This document shows, in pieces, positions 35,465 to 44,708 of a DNA stretch of 64,000 nucleotides (the first letter of the stretch is position 1; every line of letters begins with the position of its first letter). Below the pieces are notes generated by a model. The model saw nothing but the letters and a program-made list of their open reading frames with translations. It searched no databases and was not told the DNA's origin. The stretch comes from Moheibacter sediminis (GTDB lineage: Bacteria; Bacteroidota; Bacteroidia; Flavobacteriales; Weeksellaceae), in the NCBI RefSeq assembly GCF_900176425.1, contig NZ_FWXS01000003.1, forward strand, positions 274,866 through 338,865. Reading direction: 5' to 3'. A program made the position numbers and the translations under genes.

Positions 35465-35944
35465 ATGGTACAGTTAGTTCCTTATCAAACGTCCCATTTT
35501 GATGAATTGAATTCATTTCAATTAGACGAAACCCAATCAAAATTTACTGCTTCAGTTTATGAAAATATTGTAAACAGAAAGATAGAAACCATTCCCGGAA
35601 AGTTTCCCGTGACCATTTTGCATGATGAAATTCCGGTCGGATTTTTCATTCTCGATGATTCCGATGAAAAAACAATTTTTACAGCAGATGAAAATGCTGT
35701 TTTGCTCCGCTCGCTTTCATTAAATCCAAAATACCAGGGAAAAGGAATCGGTAAGGACACCATGATTTTGATGGATGATTTTGTGAGAAATCAATTCCCA
35801 CATCGTACTCACATTACATTAGCGGTCAATGCCAGAAACGAACACGCCATCCAGCTTTACGTCAAAACCGGTTACCAAAATACTAACAGAACTTATGATG
35901 GTTCCATAGGCCCGCAGTTTATTTTGTCCAAGCAAGTCAATTAA
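35465..35944 (+). CDS. GNAT family N-acetyltransferase
   Basis: A 159-residue acetyltransferase. The acetyl-CoA-binding motif is LSLNPKYQGKGIGKDTMILM (about 76-95), followed by ITLAVNARNEHAIQLYVKTGYQ, the usual GNAT motif B. Start at the ATG at 35465 (MVQLVPYQTS), one base after the TPM stop codon; a longer frame reads into the Gly-rich coding region and is rejected. Substrate unknown. It is probably the fourth gene of the lemA operon. Confidence 0.9.
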   Translation: MVQLVPYQTSHFDELNSFQLDETQSKFTASVYENIVNRKIETIPGKFPVTILHDEIPVGFFILDDSDEKTIFTADENAVLLRSLSLNPKYQGKGIGKDTMILMDDFVRNQFPHRTHITLAVNARNEHAIQLYVKTGYQNTNRTYDGSIGPQFILSKQVN

Positions 35945-35955
35945 ATATTTTTACT

Positions 35956-36522
35956 ATGTATAAAATATTCATCCTATTAATTTGTTTTGCAAGATTTGCT
36001 TCGGCTCAGGATTCTCTGCAAATTCAAAAATCTGGTTTACCTGTTTATGAAGAAAATGATTCTGTGAGGATTATTAGATTACAAAATGAAAAACATATAG
36101 GTGTCTTAGCATCTTTCAACCAAGGTAGATATAGTTTTGGAGAAATTGGAATGTCTTTTCTAAGACATACTTTAGTAGGACATCATTCTTTTTCATCTGC
36201 TTATTTTTTTTCAAGTGAATTTAGGTTAGGAGATAAATTGATTGTTGGACCCAAAATAGGTGTATGGTCAGCAGGAGGAATGGGCGGAACTGCATTTGGA
36301 TTAAATATGATGTATTATACAGATTTCGATGACGGAGCATTTGTACTGAGACCAGAAATAGGATTTGGAATGTTTAATTTTAAATTGGTTTACGGCTACA
36401 ATTGGAACCTGACCAATAAGGACTTCAGGGAAATCAATACACACTTTGCCGGAATTACTTATTCATTCCCCATCAGGATAGCCAAGATAGATAAAGAGAT
36501 AAGGATTTATTCAACAAAATAA
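35956..36522 (+). CDS. Secreted or outer-membrane protein of unknown function
   Basis: A 188-residue protein with a signal peptide (1-17, ARFASAQ). The mature part has alternating hydrophobic/aromatic strands and glycine turns (EIGMSFLRHTLVG, YFFSSEFRLGDKLIVGPKIGVW, FVLRPEIGFGMFNFKLVYGYNW), which suggests a small outer-membrane beta-barrel. No family is recognised. It is 11 bases downstream of the GNAT gene. Confidence 0.75.
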   Translation: MYKIFILLICFARFASAQDSLQIQKSGLPVYEENDSVRIIRLQNEKHIGVLASFNQGRYSFGEIGMSFLRHTLVGHHSFSSAYFFSSEFRLGDKLIVGPKIGVWSAGGMGGTAFGLNMMYYTDFDDGAFVLRPEIGFGMFNFKLVYGYNWNLTNKDFREINTHFAGITYSFPIRIAKIDKEIRIYSTK

Positions 36523-36547
36523 TTTAATGAATTTTATTTAAATAAAA

Positions 36548-37258
36548 CTACTTTATACGCTTCCAGTCTCTGTTATAGAGCATCCTCAATTTATCTTTCA
36601 GGCTATCGCTGAAAATTTCAACTGGAACTTCATTTAATTCAAGCACCAATTCAAAAGTTGAAACTTCGTCTTTATCATCAAACAATAAATTTTTATTGCT
36701 GTCCTTGGTCACATTCATGATGATTTTTCCTGAACTTTTGATGTACTTCCACTTGTCAAGACTGGTATCTGACGGTGATATTTGTCTGAAATTCTTACCT
36801 TCTTTATCGGAAACAAAAAGATAAACAGGATCCTTGCCTGTCAGAAGTTTATCCTCATTGAAATCTTTTTTAGTTACCTCATAAAACATATACTTATCTA
36901 GTCCTGTGCCTGAACGTTCATCATATTGATAATCAAATTGATTGATAATCACTTTTTCTTCTGTCAGAAGATGATATTCACTTGTTTTAGAATTATAAAA
37001 AATAATGTTCCAATAATTACTGTAAGACATTTCTTTGTAATCATATTCATTTCTGCGATTCTTATTCTGTCCCATCTGAAGAGGAAATATTAATATACCT
37101 GAACTATCAATTTCGGTGAAATTCATTATTTGTATATTCAAACTTGCTCTCAGAGAATCTTCCTGATTCAACATTTGAGGATCTCTGATTTCACGAGTAT
37201 TTTCTGTACAAGAGCAGATGGAAATAAAAAGTAAGAGAAGTAACAAATTTTTTTTCAT
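36548..37258 (-). CDS. Lipoprotein of unknown function
   Basis: A 236-residue lipoprotein: the signal peptide MKKNLLLLLLFISICSC ends in Cys17 as likely lipidation site. The mature part contains RNEYDYKEMSYSNYWNIIFYNSK and FVSDKEGKNFRQISPSDTSLDKWKYI-type segments (both partly quoted) resembling a beta-propeller-like lipoprotein family seen in Bacteroidota. Function unknown. A -7 box lies 22 bases upstream. Confidence 0.75.
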   Translation of the reverse strand: MKKNLLLLLLFISICSCTENTREIRDPQMLNQEDSLRASLNIQIMNFTEIDSSGILIFPLQMGQNKNRRNEYDYKEMSYSNYWNIIFYNSKTSEYHLLTEEKVIINQFDYQYDERSGTGLDKYMFYEVTKKDFNEDKLLTGKDPVYLFVSDKEGKNFRQISPSDTSLDKWKYIKSSGKIIMNVTKDSNKNLLFDDKDEVSTFELVLELNEVPVEIFSDSLKDKLRMLYNRDWKRIK

Positions 37259-37280
37259 AGAAATTAGCTTTAGAATGATT

Positions 37281-37288
37281 CAAATATA
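37281..37288 (-). promoter_or_regulatory. Putative -7 box for the lipoprotein gene
   Basis: Minus-strand TATATTTG matches TAnnTTTG, 22 bases before the ATG at 37258. Confidence 0.5.
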
Positions 37289-37326
37289 AAGTTTCATTTC
37301 AAATGATGATTTAATTTTTTTCATTC

Positions 37327-37632
37327 CTATCTTCTGCGTTTTCTTTTTTTATATTTTTTATACTGATTTTTTTTAAATTTTATGGTAGTGCCCAAATAGA
37401 TGTGTTTTATCCCTTTTGTGATTAGAATCATTTCTTCAGGAAGACTCCAGTTTTTAATTTCAAATTCATACGTAAGCTTTTAAATCATAGTCCTCGTTTG
37501 GATTATATTTTTAAATGAAAATTATGACAAAATCTAATTTGCTTCCTTAATTTCATAAATAAACAAAAGAGTTTCATTTTTTCTCGAAAACATTTGATCG
37601 CTAAACATTTCATGACTTCTCGTTGGTATAGT
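37327..37632 (-). pseudogene. Probable decayed gene remnant
   Basis: In the 463-base gap before the dGTPase gene, minus-strand reading frames give short, protein-like pieces in different frames: PTRSHEMFSDQMF followed by NETLLFIYEIKEAN (about 37632-37540), then NPNEDYDLKAYV (about 37493-37460), and, after a one-base shift, YEFEIKNWSLPEEMILITKG running to a basic Lys/Arg end and a TAG at 37329-37327. Each piece has ordinary codon usage, but stops and frameshifts separate them. This looks like an eroded gene rather than a working one. No intact ORF is present. Confidence 0.4.
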
Positions 37633-37721
37633 TTAATCATTTTAAATAGTCTCAAAATCCCAAAATCAAATTCTTGCAAAACCAAACTCCAAAACCAACT
37701 CCCAATTACTATATTTGTTTC

Positions 37722-39086
37722 ATGATGGATTTGAACTCAATTTACTCCCCAAAACGTTTAGGGATCGATGCCACACAAGATACACGTACCGCCTATCAGC
37801 GAGACTTTGACCGAATCATATTTTCATCAGGCTTCCGCCGTCTCCAAAACAAAACACAAGTATTTCCTCTTCCCGGAAGTGTTTTTGTGCACAACAGATT
37901 GACTCATTCGCTGGAAGTCGCTTCTGTAGGACGTTCATTAGGCAGTTTAGTCGGCGAATTCATCTATAAAAAAGAAAAAGAGAAACTCAACAAAGAGTCG
38001 CGACAATTCTACAAACACAATTTGTACAACGTGATTTCTTCCGCTTGTTTGTGCCACGATATAGGCAATCCCGCATTTGGACATTCGGGAGAAGATGCCA
38101 TTGCTTCCTTTTTCGAGAAAAACGAATCCAATTTCAAATCTAAATTCTCCGAAAAAGAATGGACAGATTTCATCTATTTCGAAGGAAATGCAAATGCCAT
38201 AAGAATCCTCACCCAACAGCAATCCGGTAAATCAGAAGGAGGAATGGGACTGACTTATGCAACTTTGGTTTCCATAGCCAAATATCCTTGTGAATCCGTT
38301 GCGCGAACCAAAGGAATTCTCCACCGCAAAAAGTTTGGGTTCTTCCAGTCAGAAAAAGAAAATTTCCAAAAAATAGCTTCTGAAACTCAAATGATTCAGG
38401 AAAATGATAAGCCTTTAATTTATAAAAGACATCCTTTTGTTTGGCTGGTAGAAGCGGCTGACGACATTTGCTACAACATTATCGACCTCGAAGATTCGCA
38501 TCGATTGGGTATTATCGACCATGACAAATGCGTTAATCTTTTGGTTGATTTAATTGCTTCGCTCGATGCAAAAGGAATTGACAAAGTAAAAAACAGACTT
38601 GAAACCATTTCGGATAAAAATGAAAAAATTTCTTATTTAAGAGCAAAATCCATCGGACAATTGATTCAGAATTCAGCCAAGGCCTATGAAAACAATTTTG
38701 AATTGATTTTAAATGGAGATTTAGACAAATCTTTATTGAAACTGATTCAGGAAGGAAATAATTCTGCCAATGAAATCTTAGATAAAATTGAAGAATTCTC
38801 AGTCGAAAATATTTACAACCATCATTCTGTGGTGGAAATTGAAAACGCAGGATTTAATGTCATGTATGAATTGTTGTCACATTTCGTTTCGCCTATTTTG
38901 AAACAAAAGAAATCAAAGTCTGAAGAAAAAGCCATCAAACTGATTCCAAATCAATTTCTTTATGAAGATGGAACAGATTACCAAAAAGTCTTAGGCGTTC
39001 TGGATTATGTTTCAGGAATGACCGATAATTATGCAACCGAACTTTATCGTAGAATAAAAGGAATCGAAATAGGAATGAGGCGTTGA
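37722..39086 (+). CDS. dgt: Deoxyguanosinetriphosphate triphosphohydrolase-like HD protein
   Basis: An HD-domain dNTP triphosphohydrolase that cleaves dGTP (or other dNTPs) to the nucleoside and triphosphate. From the ATG at 37722 (MMDLNSIYS) it is 454 residues. Features: DFDRIIFSSGFRRLQNKTQVF near the N-terminus, HNRLTHSLEVA and CLCHDIGNPAFGHSGE giving the HD metal ligands, and WLVEAADDICYNIIDLED. The longer frame from TTG 37674 is less likely. The length suits the long Dgt form rather than the short YfbR type. Confidence 0.93.
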   Translation: MMDLNSIYSPKRLGIDATQDTRTAYQRDFDRIIFSSGFRRLQNKTQVFPLPGSVFVHNRLTHSLEVASVGRSLGSLVGEFIYKKEKEKLNKESRQFYKHNLYNVISSACLCHDIGNPAFGHSGEDAIASFFEKNESNFKSKFSEKEWTDFIYFEGNANAIRILTQQQSGKSEGGMGLTYATLVSIAKYPCESVARTKGILHRKKFGFFQSEKENFQKIASETQMIQENDKPLIYKRHPFVWLVEAADDICYNIIDLEDSHRLGIIDHDKCVNLLVDLIASLDAKGIDKVKNRLETISDKNEKISYLRAKSIGQLIQNSAKAYENNFELILNGDLDKSLLKLIQEGNNSANEILDKIEEFSVENIYNHHSVVEIENAGFNVMYELLSHFVSPILKQKKSKSEEKAIKLIPNQFLYEDGTDYQKVLGVLDYVSGMTDNYATELYRRIKGIEIGMRR

Positions 39087-39094
39087 ATTATAAT

Positions 39095-39167
39095 TTGTCA
39101 TTTCGAATGTAACTTTAGTGGAATGAGCAATCTAATAGTTTAAGATTCCTCGTAGCTTGGAATGACA
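39095..39167. repeat. Degenerate dispersed repeat pair in inverted orientation
   Basis: The gap between dgt and the LolA-like gene begins TTGTCATTTCGAATG and ends GGAATGACAATG, with GAATGAGCAATCTAATAG and AAGATTCCTC between. This matches two facing half-copies of the Bacteroidota GTCATTTCGA...AATCT repeat, which could fold into a long hairpin between the two convergent genes. Confidence 0.55.
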
Positions 39168-39176
39168 ATGTAACTT

Positions 39177-39836
39177 CTAAAACTTAAAAACCTTATCCGA
39201 AATAGCAGGATTGATTTGAATTTGATTGAATTTAATTACATATTCTCCTCCATCTTTTGGTCTTCCGATTTGTTTTGTCGCAAATTGTAATCCGTCAAAA
39301 GATTTATAATCAAAATAAAGTGTTTTTTCCTCATTCGTTTCTTCCGAAAGCAATGAATAATCCTTTGTAGAAAAGCAATAAGTTATTTTATTGGTATGTT
39401 TTGTCAGTACAACTTTGTAACATTCTTTTCCTTCTTCTTTCGCTTTGCCGATGTACTGCGCCTCAAATCCTTTTTTGGAATATTCCATCATGTCCGAATC
39501 AAAAGAATCAGGCTGATAACCCGGAACTTTTTCATTTTTTTTAGAAATTTCACTGAAAGTCCATCCATTTTTTCCATCATAGCCTTCATTTAAAACTTCT
39601 TTTCCTTCGATGATAAATGCAACTTTTTTCTCGTACGGTCTCCTGTGGTAAATAACCATAGAAAAAGATTCTTCAATTCCTAAAGTCACGGAACCTTTTA
39701 AAATAATTGAATTTAAACCTTTCCATTTTGAAATGCCGCCGGAACTTTCCAAATGCTGATTGATGATGCTTTCAGCAGTTTGAGCAGATATTGAAATTGA
39801 AATACAAAGGCTGAATAAAAAGAATATTTTTTTCAT
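39177..39836 (-). CDS. LolA-like outer-membrane lipoprotein-sorting family protein
   Basis: A 219-residue periplasmic protein with a signal peptide (1-18, ISISISAQ). The pattern AESIINQHLESSGGISKWKG, GYDGKNGWTF and KEECYKVVLT-like strands (here GKECYKVVLT) fits the LolA/LolB-like fold found in Bacteroidota peptidase-linked and stand-alone proteins. Lipid or lipoprotein binding is inferred from the fold, not shown. It is monocistronic and convergent with dgt. Confidence 0.8.
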   Translation of the reverse strand: MKKIFFLFSLCISISISAQTAESIINQHLESSGGISKWKGLNSIILKGSVTLGIEESFSMVIYHRRPYEKKVAFIIEGKEVLNEGYDGKNGWTFSEISKKNEKVPGYQPDSFDSDMMEYSKKGFEAQYIGKAKEEGKECYKVVLTKHTNKITYCFSTKDYSLLSEETNEEKTLYFDYKSFDGLQFATKQIGRPKDGGEYVIKFNQIQINPAISDKVFKF

Positions 39837-39952
39837 CTAAGAAATAATTGAAAAGATAATTTAAGGCTAAAATAACAAATTAAATTTTGAATAGATTGAT
39901 TCGATGTATCATCAGAAGAAATCATCCTTTCTAAAAATTGAAGAAATAACTT

Positions 39953-39980
39953 TTGTTTTTAAAGAAATATTATAAATTTG
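39953..39980 (+). promoter_or_regulatory. Promoter of the OmpA-family gene
   Basis: TTG (39953-39955, within TTTTG), 17-base spacer, TAAATTTG (39973-39980): complete Bacteroidota promoter. It predicts a leader of about 46 bases. Confidence 0.65.
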
Positions 39981-40031
39981 AGTCTGGTTCAGTTAATCTG
40001 AATCAATTTTAACCTAACCAATAATAAACTT

Positions 40032-41318
40032 ATGAGAAAAGCGCTATTTGCCGCCTTGTCTCTTGCTGCTGCAATTTCTTTTGCGCAAGAGAGTGATGTA
40101 GTTCTGGATGAAATTACTGAAGTACTGCATGAAAAACCCCATCAAATTTTTTACAATAAATGGTCTTTGGAACTAAACGGAGGGATGAGCAAACCTACAG
40201 ATCCATTTACAGATGGTTATTCCTCTCCTCAATTTAGCTTTTTCCATGTTGATATTGGAACACGCTATATGTTTAGCCCCAAATTCGGACTTAAAATGGA
40301 TGTGGCATATGATCGTTTCAAAAATGATGATGAAAGCAAAAAATTTGAAACGGATTTTTATAAGATTAGCCTACAGGGGATTATAAATGTAGGGAGAGCC
40401 TTGAATTTTGAATCATGGACCAATACTTTTGGTTTGCTGGCACACATGGGAGTGGGTTATTCTATTATGAGCAACGATAACTTCGAGGGTGATGCCAGCG
40501 GCATCATAAATGATACAGATGAGATGGCAAATTTCATTGCCGGATTGACTGGTCAGGTTCGATTGTCAGATAAATTTGCTTTGACTGGAGATTTCACAAT
40601 TATCAATAATTATAAACAGCAAAATACATTTGATGGTCAGACTTTTTTAGGCAACCGAAGAGGCTTTGATGGAACCATGTACAATATGTCGCTGGGATTG
40701 ACCTATTATCTGGGTAGTGCAGAGAAGCACGCAGACTGGTATTCTGAAAATTTAAATCCAGATTATGAAAGCCGTTTTCAGAAAATCGAAGCTATGTTGA
40801 TGGATTCTGATGGCGACGGAGTTGCCGATTATTTAGATCAGGAACCGAATTCAGTCCCTGGTGCAATCGTAGATACCAAAGGAATTACCATTGATTCAAA
40901 TAATAATGGGGTTCCAGATGCGATTGAGAGATATATAGAAGCAAATTGTAATTGTAACGGAGTTTCAGATGTGATGTCAAATAGCCAGATTTTAGAGCAG
41001 CTTGTAAACAGCGGAATTATTAATGTTTATTTTGACTACAATATTTCTCAACCTTATAAATCATCAATTGGAGGAATTGATTTTGTAGTAGAGTATATGA
41101 AAGCTCATCCAAATGCTCAAATAGAGGTTATAGGTTATGCTGATCCGGTAGGTGGGAAAGATTATAACACAAAATTGTCACTAAAAAGGGCCGACGCTGT
41201 AAAGAAAGTTATTACAGATAAAGGGATTTCAGCATCGAGGTTAACTACTAAAGGTCTGGGGATTGATAACAATACAGATTACCAATTATCGCGAAGAGTT
41301 ATTTTCAAGATTAAATAA
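40032..41318 (+). CDS. OmpA family outer-membrane protein
   Basis: A 428-residue outer-membrane protein. Signal peptide (1-18, AAAISFAQ), an N-terminal eight-strand-type beta-barrel (about 40-240, with many aromatic strands), a short thrombospondin type-3 calcium-binding stretch (DSDGDGVADYLDQEP, then DSNNNGVPDAIERYI), a Cys pair (ANCNCNG), and a C-terminal OmpA domain (about 320-428) with YFDYN, IEVIGYADPVGGKDYN, LSLKRADAV and the closing SRRVIFKIK. The OmpA domain binds peptidoglycan and anchors the outer membrane. A single-gene unit between a clear promoter and terminator, consistent with high expression. Confidence 0.95.
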   Translation: MRKALFAALSLAAAISFAQESDVVLDEITEVLHEKPHQIFYNKWSLELNGGMSKPTDPFTDGYSSPQFSFFHVDIGTRYMFSPKFGLKMDVAYDRFKNDDESKKFETDFYKISLQGIINVGRALNFESWTNTFGLLAHMGVGYSIMSNDNFEGDASGIINDTDEMANFIAGLTGQVRLSDKFALTGDFTIINNYKQQNTFDGQTFLGNRRGFDGTMYNMSLGLTYYLGSAEKHADWYSENLNPDYESRFQKIEAMLMDSDGDGVADYLDQEPNSVPGAIVDTKGITIDSNNNGVPDAIERYIEANCNCNGVSDVMSNSQILEQLVNSGIINVYFDYNISQPYKSSIGGIDFVVEYMKAHPNAQIEVIGYADPVGGKDYNTKLSLKRADAVKKVITDKGISASRLTTKGLGIDNNTDYQLSRRVIFKIK

Positions 41319-41338
41319 AAACTAGTTTAATAATTGTT

Positions 41339-41372
41339 AAGCCGGTAATCACATTGTTTACCGGTTTTTTTT
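41339..41372 (+). terminator. Terminator of the OmpA gene
   Basis: Arms GCCGGTAA and TTTACCGG with a loop of about 8 bases, followed by eight T. Confidence 0.9.
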
Positions 41373-41381
41373 CATTTTTAA

Positions 41382-42128
41382 CTAATTTCTTTTTGAAATT
41401 TCATCAAGATAATGATTAGCCTTTCTCAAATCTTCCTCAGTATCAATGCCGATTCCCATAGGACCAGTTTCCAAAACTTTTATTTTCATACCGTATTCGA
41501 GATAACGAAGTTGTTCCAATTTTTCTGCTTTTTCATTTTGAAGCATCGGTAGTTTGGAAAAATTCAATAAAGCTTCTCTGCGAAATGCATAGATGCCGAT
41601 ATGTCGGAAATAACGCGCGCTGAAATCAGTTTCGCGCGGATAAGGAATCGGGCTTCGTGAGAAATAAAGCGCAAAATGATTATTGTCCCAAATGGCTTTT
41701 ACACAGTTAGGATTATTAATTTCATCAATATCAAAAATTTCCTGCGCAAGTGTTGCCAACGAAATTTCTGCATTTAAATCATCTTTGTAAACATTGATTA
41801 ATTTCCCCAAAGCTTCACCTCGAACAAAAGGTTCATCACCTTGCACATTAATCACGATATCGCAATCTATATCCTGAATTGCTTCTGCAATGCGGTCACT
41901 TCCGGTTTCATGAGTAGATTTGCTCATGATGGCTTTGCCGCCGTTTTTGGAAATTTCATCAAAGATGATTTCAGAATCTGTTACCACAAAAACATCATCA
42001 AACAAATTTGTTTTTACTGTATTTTCATAAGTGGTTCGTATGACCGTTTTTCCGCCCAACATTGCCATTAGCTTTGCAGGAAAACGTGTTGATGCGTAGC
42101 GGGCGGGGATGACTGCGATAGTTTTCAA
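41382..42128 (-). CDS. kdsB: 3-deoxy-manno-octulosonate cytidylyltransferase
   Basis: It activates KDO with CTP for lipid A core synthesis. The 248 residues begin [18 protein letters not shown], with nucleotide-binding VIPARYxSTRxPxK, then [16 protein letters not shown] and [12 protein letters not shown]. All standard motifs are intact and the length is normal. It is consistent with a bacterium that makes LPS, as does lptD in this window. Confidence 0.97.
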   Translation of the reverse strand: MKTIAVIPARYASTRFPAKLMAMLGGKTVIRTTYENTVKTNLFDDVFVVTDSEIIFDEISKNGGKAIMSKSTHETGSDRIAEAIQDIDCDIVINVQGDEPFVRGEALGKLINVYKDDLNAEISLATLAQEIFDIDEINNPNCVKAIWDNNHFALYFSRSPIPYPRETDFSARYFRHIGIYAFRREALLNFSKLPMLQNEKAEKLEQLRYLEYGMKIKVLETGPMGIGIDTEEDLRKANHYLDEISKRN

Positions 42129-42228
42129 ATCAATTCATTTGTTTTTCAAAACTACAAATTTCCTGCAAAAAACAATCCCCGAAAGGTGAAAACTCTCAAG
42201 GATTTGGATGATAGGTAGTTAAAGCAGT

Positions 42229-43161
42229 TTAAGACATGCGCATTTTTTTGTTGTACCATTTTATTCCAACAAATAAAAGACAAGCGAAAATCCATAAAGG
42301 CCACAGATAGAGTAATCCTACTAAAAGTGTTTGAGAGAAATAAAATCCGTCCTGAATGGAATTTTCGGCTCTGTACCAAAAACCTGTTCTGTATTTTTGG
42401 TCGTAACTTTTAGGATTAATGATCATCGTCTCAGCGATTTTTTCTTTTTCAGTCAAAAATAACGTTACCGAACTGTAAGCAACATTATCTTTCATTTTCA
42501 TAGTTGAAATTTTATGATGATTAATTTGCGACTGCTTTTCATCTACGTCATTGACAATGTTTTGTTTGTCAGAAATTCTACCCGACTCATCGGTGATTTT
42601 ATCTAGTTTCCCTGAAGTTTTATCCAGTCTTCCTTTTTCCAGTCCAGACATGATGAAACTTAGACTGACATCTTCCGCAGCGATATTTCTGAAATTAAGA
42701 AACTTCATCTCGCTGCTCAATGAATTCAAAAAATTACCCAATTGCATTTGTGGAACACGGACCGTCATTGAATTTTGAACAGAATATTTTTTTACTTCTT
42801 TCGCACTATCAGTATCAACTGCAAAGGTCTCAGTCGAAATAATGTTACTCGTTAAATTGCTTTGAGTGACAAAACCGCCGATTTCAGCAAGATTTTTTTC
42901 GATTGTGGTTGTTGATTTATAAACATTTTCAACTTCCATCGACAAATCTGCTGTTCGTATAAATTTACGTTCGGGATCTTGGTATGTTGCAACTGTAGAG
43001 GAGAGCGGTATTTCAGAGTTGCCTGCGGCTGAGTCTATGGAAATACTTTCGACGGCTGGTTCACCTCCTGAATAACCGCTTTCTTCATAACCACCTCTTT
43101 GTTCACAGCTAAACATTATAAATAAAAAGGCAACGGGTAAAATGATTCTTGACTTTTTCAT
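42229..43161 (-). CDS. DUF4349 lipoprotein
   Basis: A 310-residue lipoprotein of the DUF4349 family. From the ATG at 43161 the signal peptide runs MKKSRIILPVAFLFIMFSC, with Cys19 as lipid anchor. The DUF4349 region (about 65-290) has FIRTADLSMEVENV, GGFVTQSNL, MTVRVPQMQL and a coiled-coil stretch (about 160-220), and a C-terminal membrane helix (about 280-303, LLVGLLYLWPLWIFACLLF). A longer frame starting at 43194 would spoil the signal peptide. Function unknown. Confidence 0.9.
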   Translation of the reverse strand: MKKSRIILPVAFLFIMFSCEQRGGYEESGYSGGEPAVESISIDSAAGNSEIPLSSTVATYQDPERKFIRTADLSMEVENVYKSTTTIEKNLAEIGGFVTQSNLTSNIISTETFAVDTDSAKEVKKYSVQNSMTVRVPQMQLGNFLNSLSSEMKFLNFRNIAAEDVSLSFIMSGLEKGRLDKTSGKLDKITDESGRISDKQNIVNDVDEKQSQINHHKISTMKMKDNVAYSSVTLFLTEKEKIAETMIINPKSYDQKYRTGFWYRAENSIQDGFYFSQTLLVGLLYLWPLWIFACLLFVGIKWYNKKMRMS

Positions 43162-43267
43162 AACTAAATATTTTAATGATTTGTTCGGATTCAAATCTCA
43201 TCCAATAAAATCTGAAAGTTTTGTTGAACCTTTGAATTTTATTTGTAATAGTATAATTCATTAAACT

Positions 43268-43295
43268 TCAGTTATTTGTAAAATAAAATACAAAT
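43268..43295. promoter_or_regulatory. Inverted repeat sharing 14 bases with the 10.8-kb palindrome
   Basis: TTCAGTTATTTGTA (43268-43281) is identical to the right arm plus flank of the palindrome at 10792-10814. Next to it ATTTGTA (43275-43281) and TACAAAT (43290-43296) form a separate inverted repeat around eight A/T bases. It lies between the divergent DUF4349 and DUF3822 genes. Given the AT content, chance is possible. Confidence 0.3.
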
Positions 43296-43372
43296 TATTT
43301 AGCCAAAATTATTAAGGTTTAATATTCAATCAGAAACTTTTATCTTTACACATTCAAAATCAATAGATTCTT

Positions 43373-44161
43373 TTGCATAGTTCTACAAATACCATCAATT
43401 CTTTATCGCTTCTTTTTCACAAGGAAGGATTTTCTTTTTGTGCTTATGATGAAAATGGAAATCAGGGAAAAGTTTCTCATTTCAAAGTGACGCACAGTAA
43501 CCGTTGGGAAATTGAAGTCATCAAAGAATTAGAAATAAACCTCAGATTGAGAAGGAATTATGAAAATGTTTCAACCGCTTTTGTTTCTTCTTTTTTTAAT
43601 TTGATTCCAGATTCCTATTCTAATATTTCAAGTGAAGTTTTGTTGAATTTGAGTGAAGCTGAATTTGAAAACAATGCCATTTTAAAAAACCAGACAAAAT
43701 ATGAAAGTGCATTTGTTTATGGAACTAGCCAGTTGGTTTTGGATAAATTGAATGAATTGTACGGAAAGATTAATTTTCATCATTCAGGCCAGGTTTTTCT
43801 GAATTCAATTTTGTTTTCTAAACAATCGGAACTTCATCTAAATCATTATCAGAATCAGCTTGAAGTTGTAATTACAAACGAAAAGGGAATTTTATTTTAT
43901 AATTTATTTGAAGTCCAGTCTGACGAAGATATTTTATTTTATACTCTTTTTGCATTGGAACAATTGGACTTGGATGCCAATAAAATTGAACTCAAATGTT
44001 ATGGGAAGTTGCTGCCAGGCACTTCTGTTTACCAAACTTTGAAAAAGTACATCCGTTATGTTTCTCCGGCAATTAAAAATGAAGAATTTCTTGAAAATTA
44101 TACACTCCTTAATTTAATAAAATGCGCATCATCTCCGGAAGTTTCAGAGGAAAAAGAATAA
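43373..44161 (+). CDS. DUF3822 family protein
   Basis: A 262-residue protein of the DUF3822 family, which is restricted to Bacteroidota and is usually encoded directly before rsmD. It shows FHKEGFSFCAYDENGN near the N-terminus and LYGKINFHHSGQVFLNSIL in the middle; the fold is thought to be actin/ASKHA-like. It must begin at the TTG at 43373, because an in-frame TAG lies at 43364 and no ATG precedes the conserved N-terminus. Its last 40 bases overlap rsmD. Confidence 0.87.
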   Translation: MHSSTNTINSLSLLFHKEGFSFCAYDENGNQGKVSHFKVTHSNRWEIEVIKELEINLRLRRNYENVSTAFVSSFFNLIPDSYSNISSEVLLNLSEAEFENNAILKNQTKYESAFVYGTSQLVLDKLNELYGKINFHHSGQVFLNSILFSKQSELHLNHYQNQLEVVITNEKGILFYNLFEVQSDEDILFYTLFALEQLDLDANKIELKCYGKLLPGTSVYQTLKKYIRYVSPAIKNEEFLENYTLLNLIKCASSPEVSEEKE

Positions 44162-44673
44162 ATGCCCCGGCAAATTTACCGGTTCGTCCCACGACAGATT
44201 TTGCAAAGGAAGCTTTGTTCAATGTGTTGAACAATCAATTTTACTTAGATGAAATTTCGGTACTGGATTTGTTTTCAGGCATCGGAAGTATTTCACTGGA
44301 GTTTGCTTCACGTGGTTCGCAACGAGTGGTTTCTGTGGATCAAGATACCGGTTGTATCAAATTTTTGGCAGAAACGGTCAAAGAATTAAAAATCGAAGAC
44401 AGGGTTTCAATTCATAAATATGACGTTTTTCAATTCTTAAAAAGAAATACACAAGGAAGCTTTGATGTGGTTTTTGCTGATCCGCCGTTTTCGTTTGAGA
44501 CGGAAGATTATTTGAAATTAATTGATTTAACGATTGAAAATGAATGGTTAAAACAGGAGGGACAGATGGTTGTAGAGCATTCTAAAAGCCATAAATTTGA
44601 AGGACATCCCAATTTCATTCAAACCAGGAAATACGGCAATGTCAATTTTTCATTTTTTGAATTAAAAGCTTAA
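44122..44673 (+). CDS. rsmD: 16S rRNA (guanine(966)-N(2))-methyltransferase
   Basis: It methylates G966 of 16S rRNA in the 30S subunit. The 183 residues begin MRIISGSFRGKRI, with RPTTDFAKEALFNVL (22-36), the SAM-binding DLFSGIGSISLE (49-60) and the catalytic DPPF at 120-123. Length matches the family. The gene overlaps DUF3822 by 40 bases, indicating coupled translation. Confidence 0.97.
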   Translation: MRIISGSFRGKRINAPANLPVRPTTDFAKEALFNVLNNQFYLDEISVLDLFSGIGSISLEFASRGSQRVVSVDQDTGCIKFLAETVKELKIEDRVSIHKYDVFQFLKRNTQGSFDVVFADPPFSFETEDYLKLIDLTIENEWLKQEGQMVVEHSKSHKFEGHPNFIQTRKYGNVNFSFFELKA

Positions 44674-44708
44674 ATCAAATTAATAATCAATCCATTAAAT
44701 TTTGAAAA

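Noticed and set aside
35193..35540. A 115-aa Pro-rich minus-strand ORF
   Set aside because: It is the mirror of the Gly-rich tail codons of the TPM gene; Pro-rich frames opposite Gly-rich genes are expected, and no start context or conservation is visible.
37503..37685. 60-aa minus-strand ORF
   Set aside because: Its frame is inconsistent with the more protein-like pieces in the same stretch and it has no recognisable features; treated as part of the decayed-gene region.
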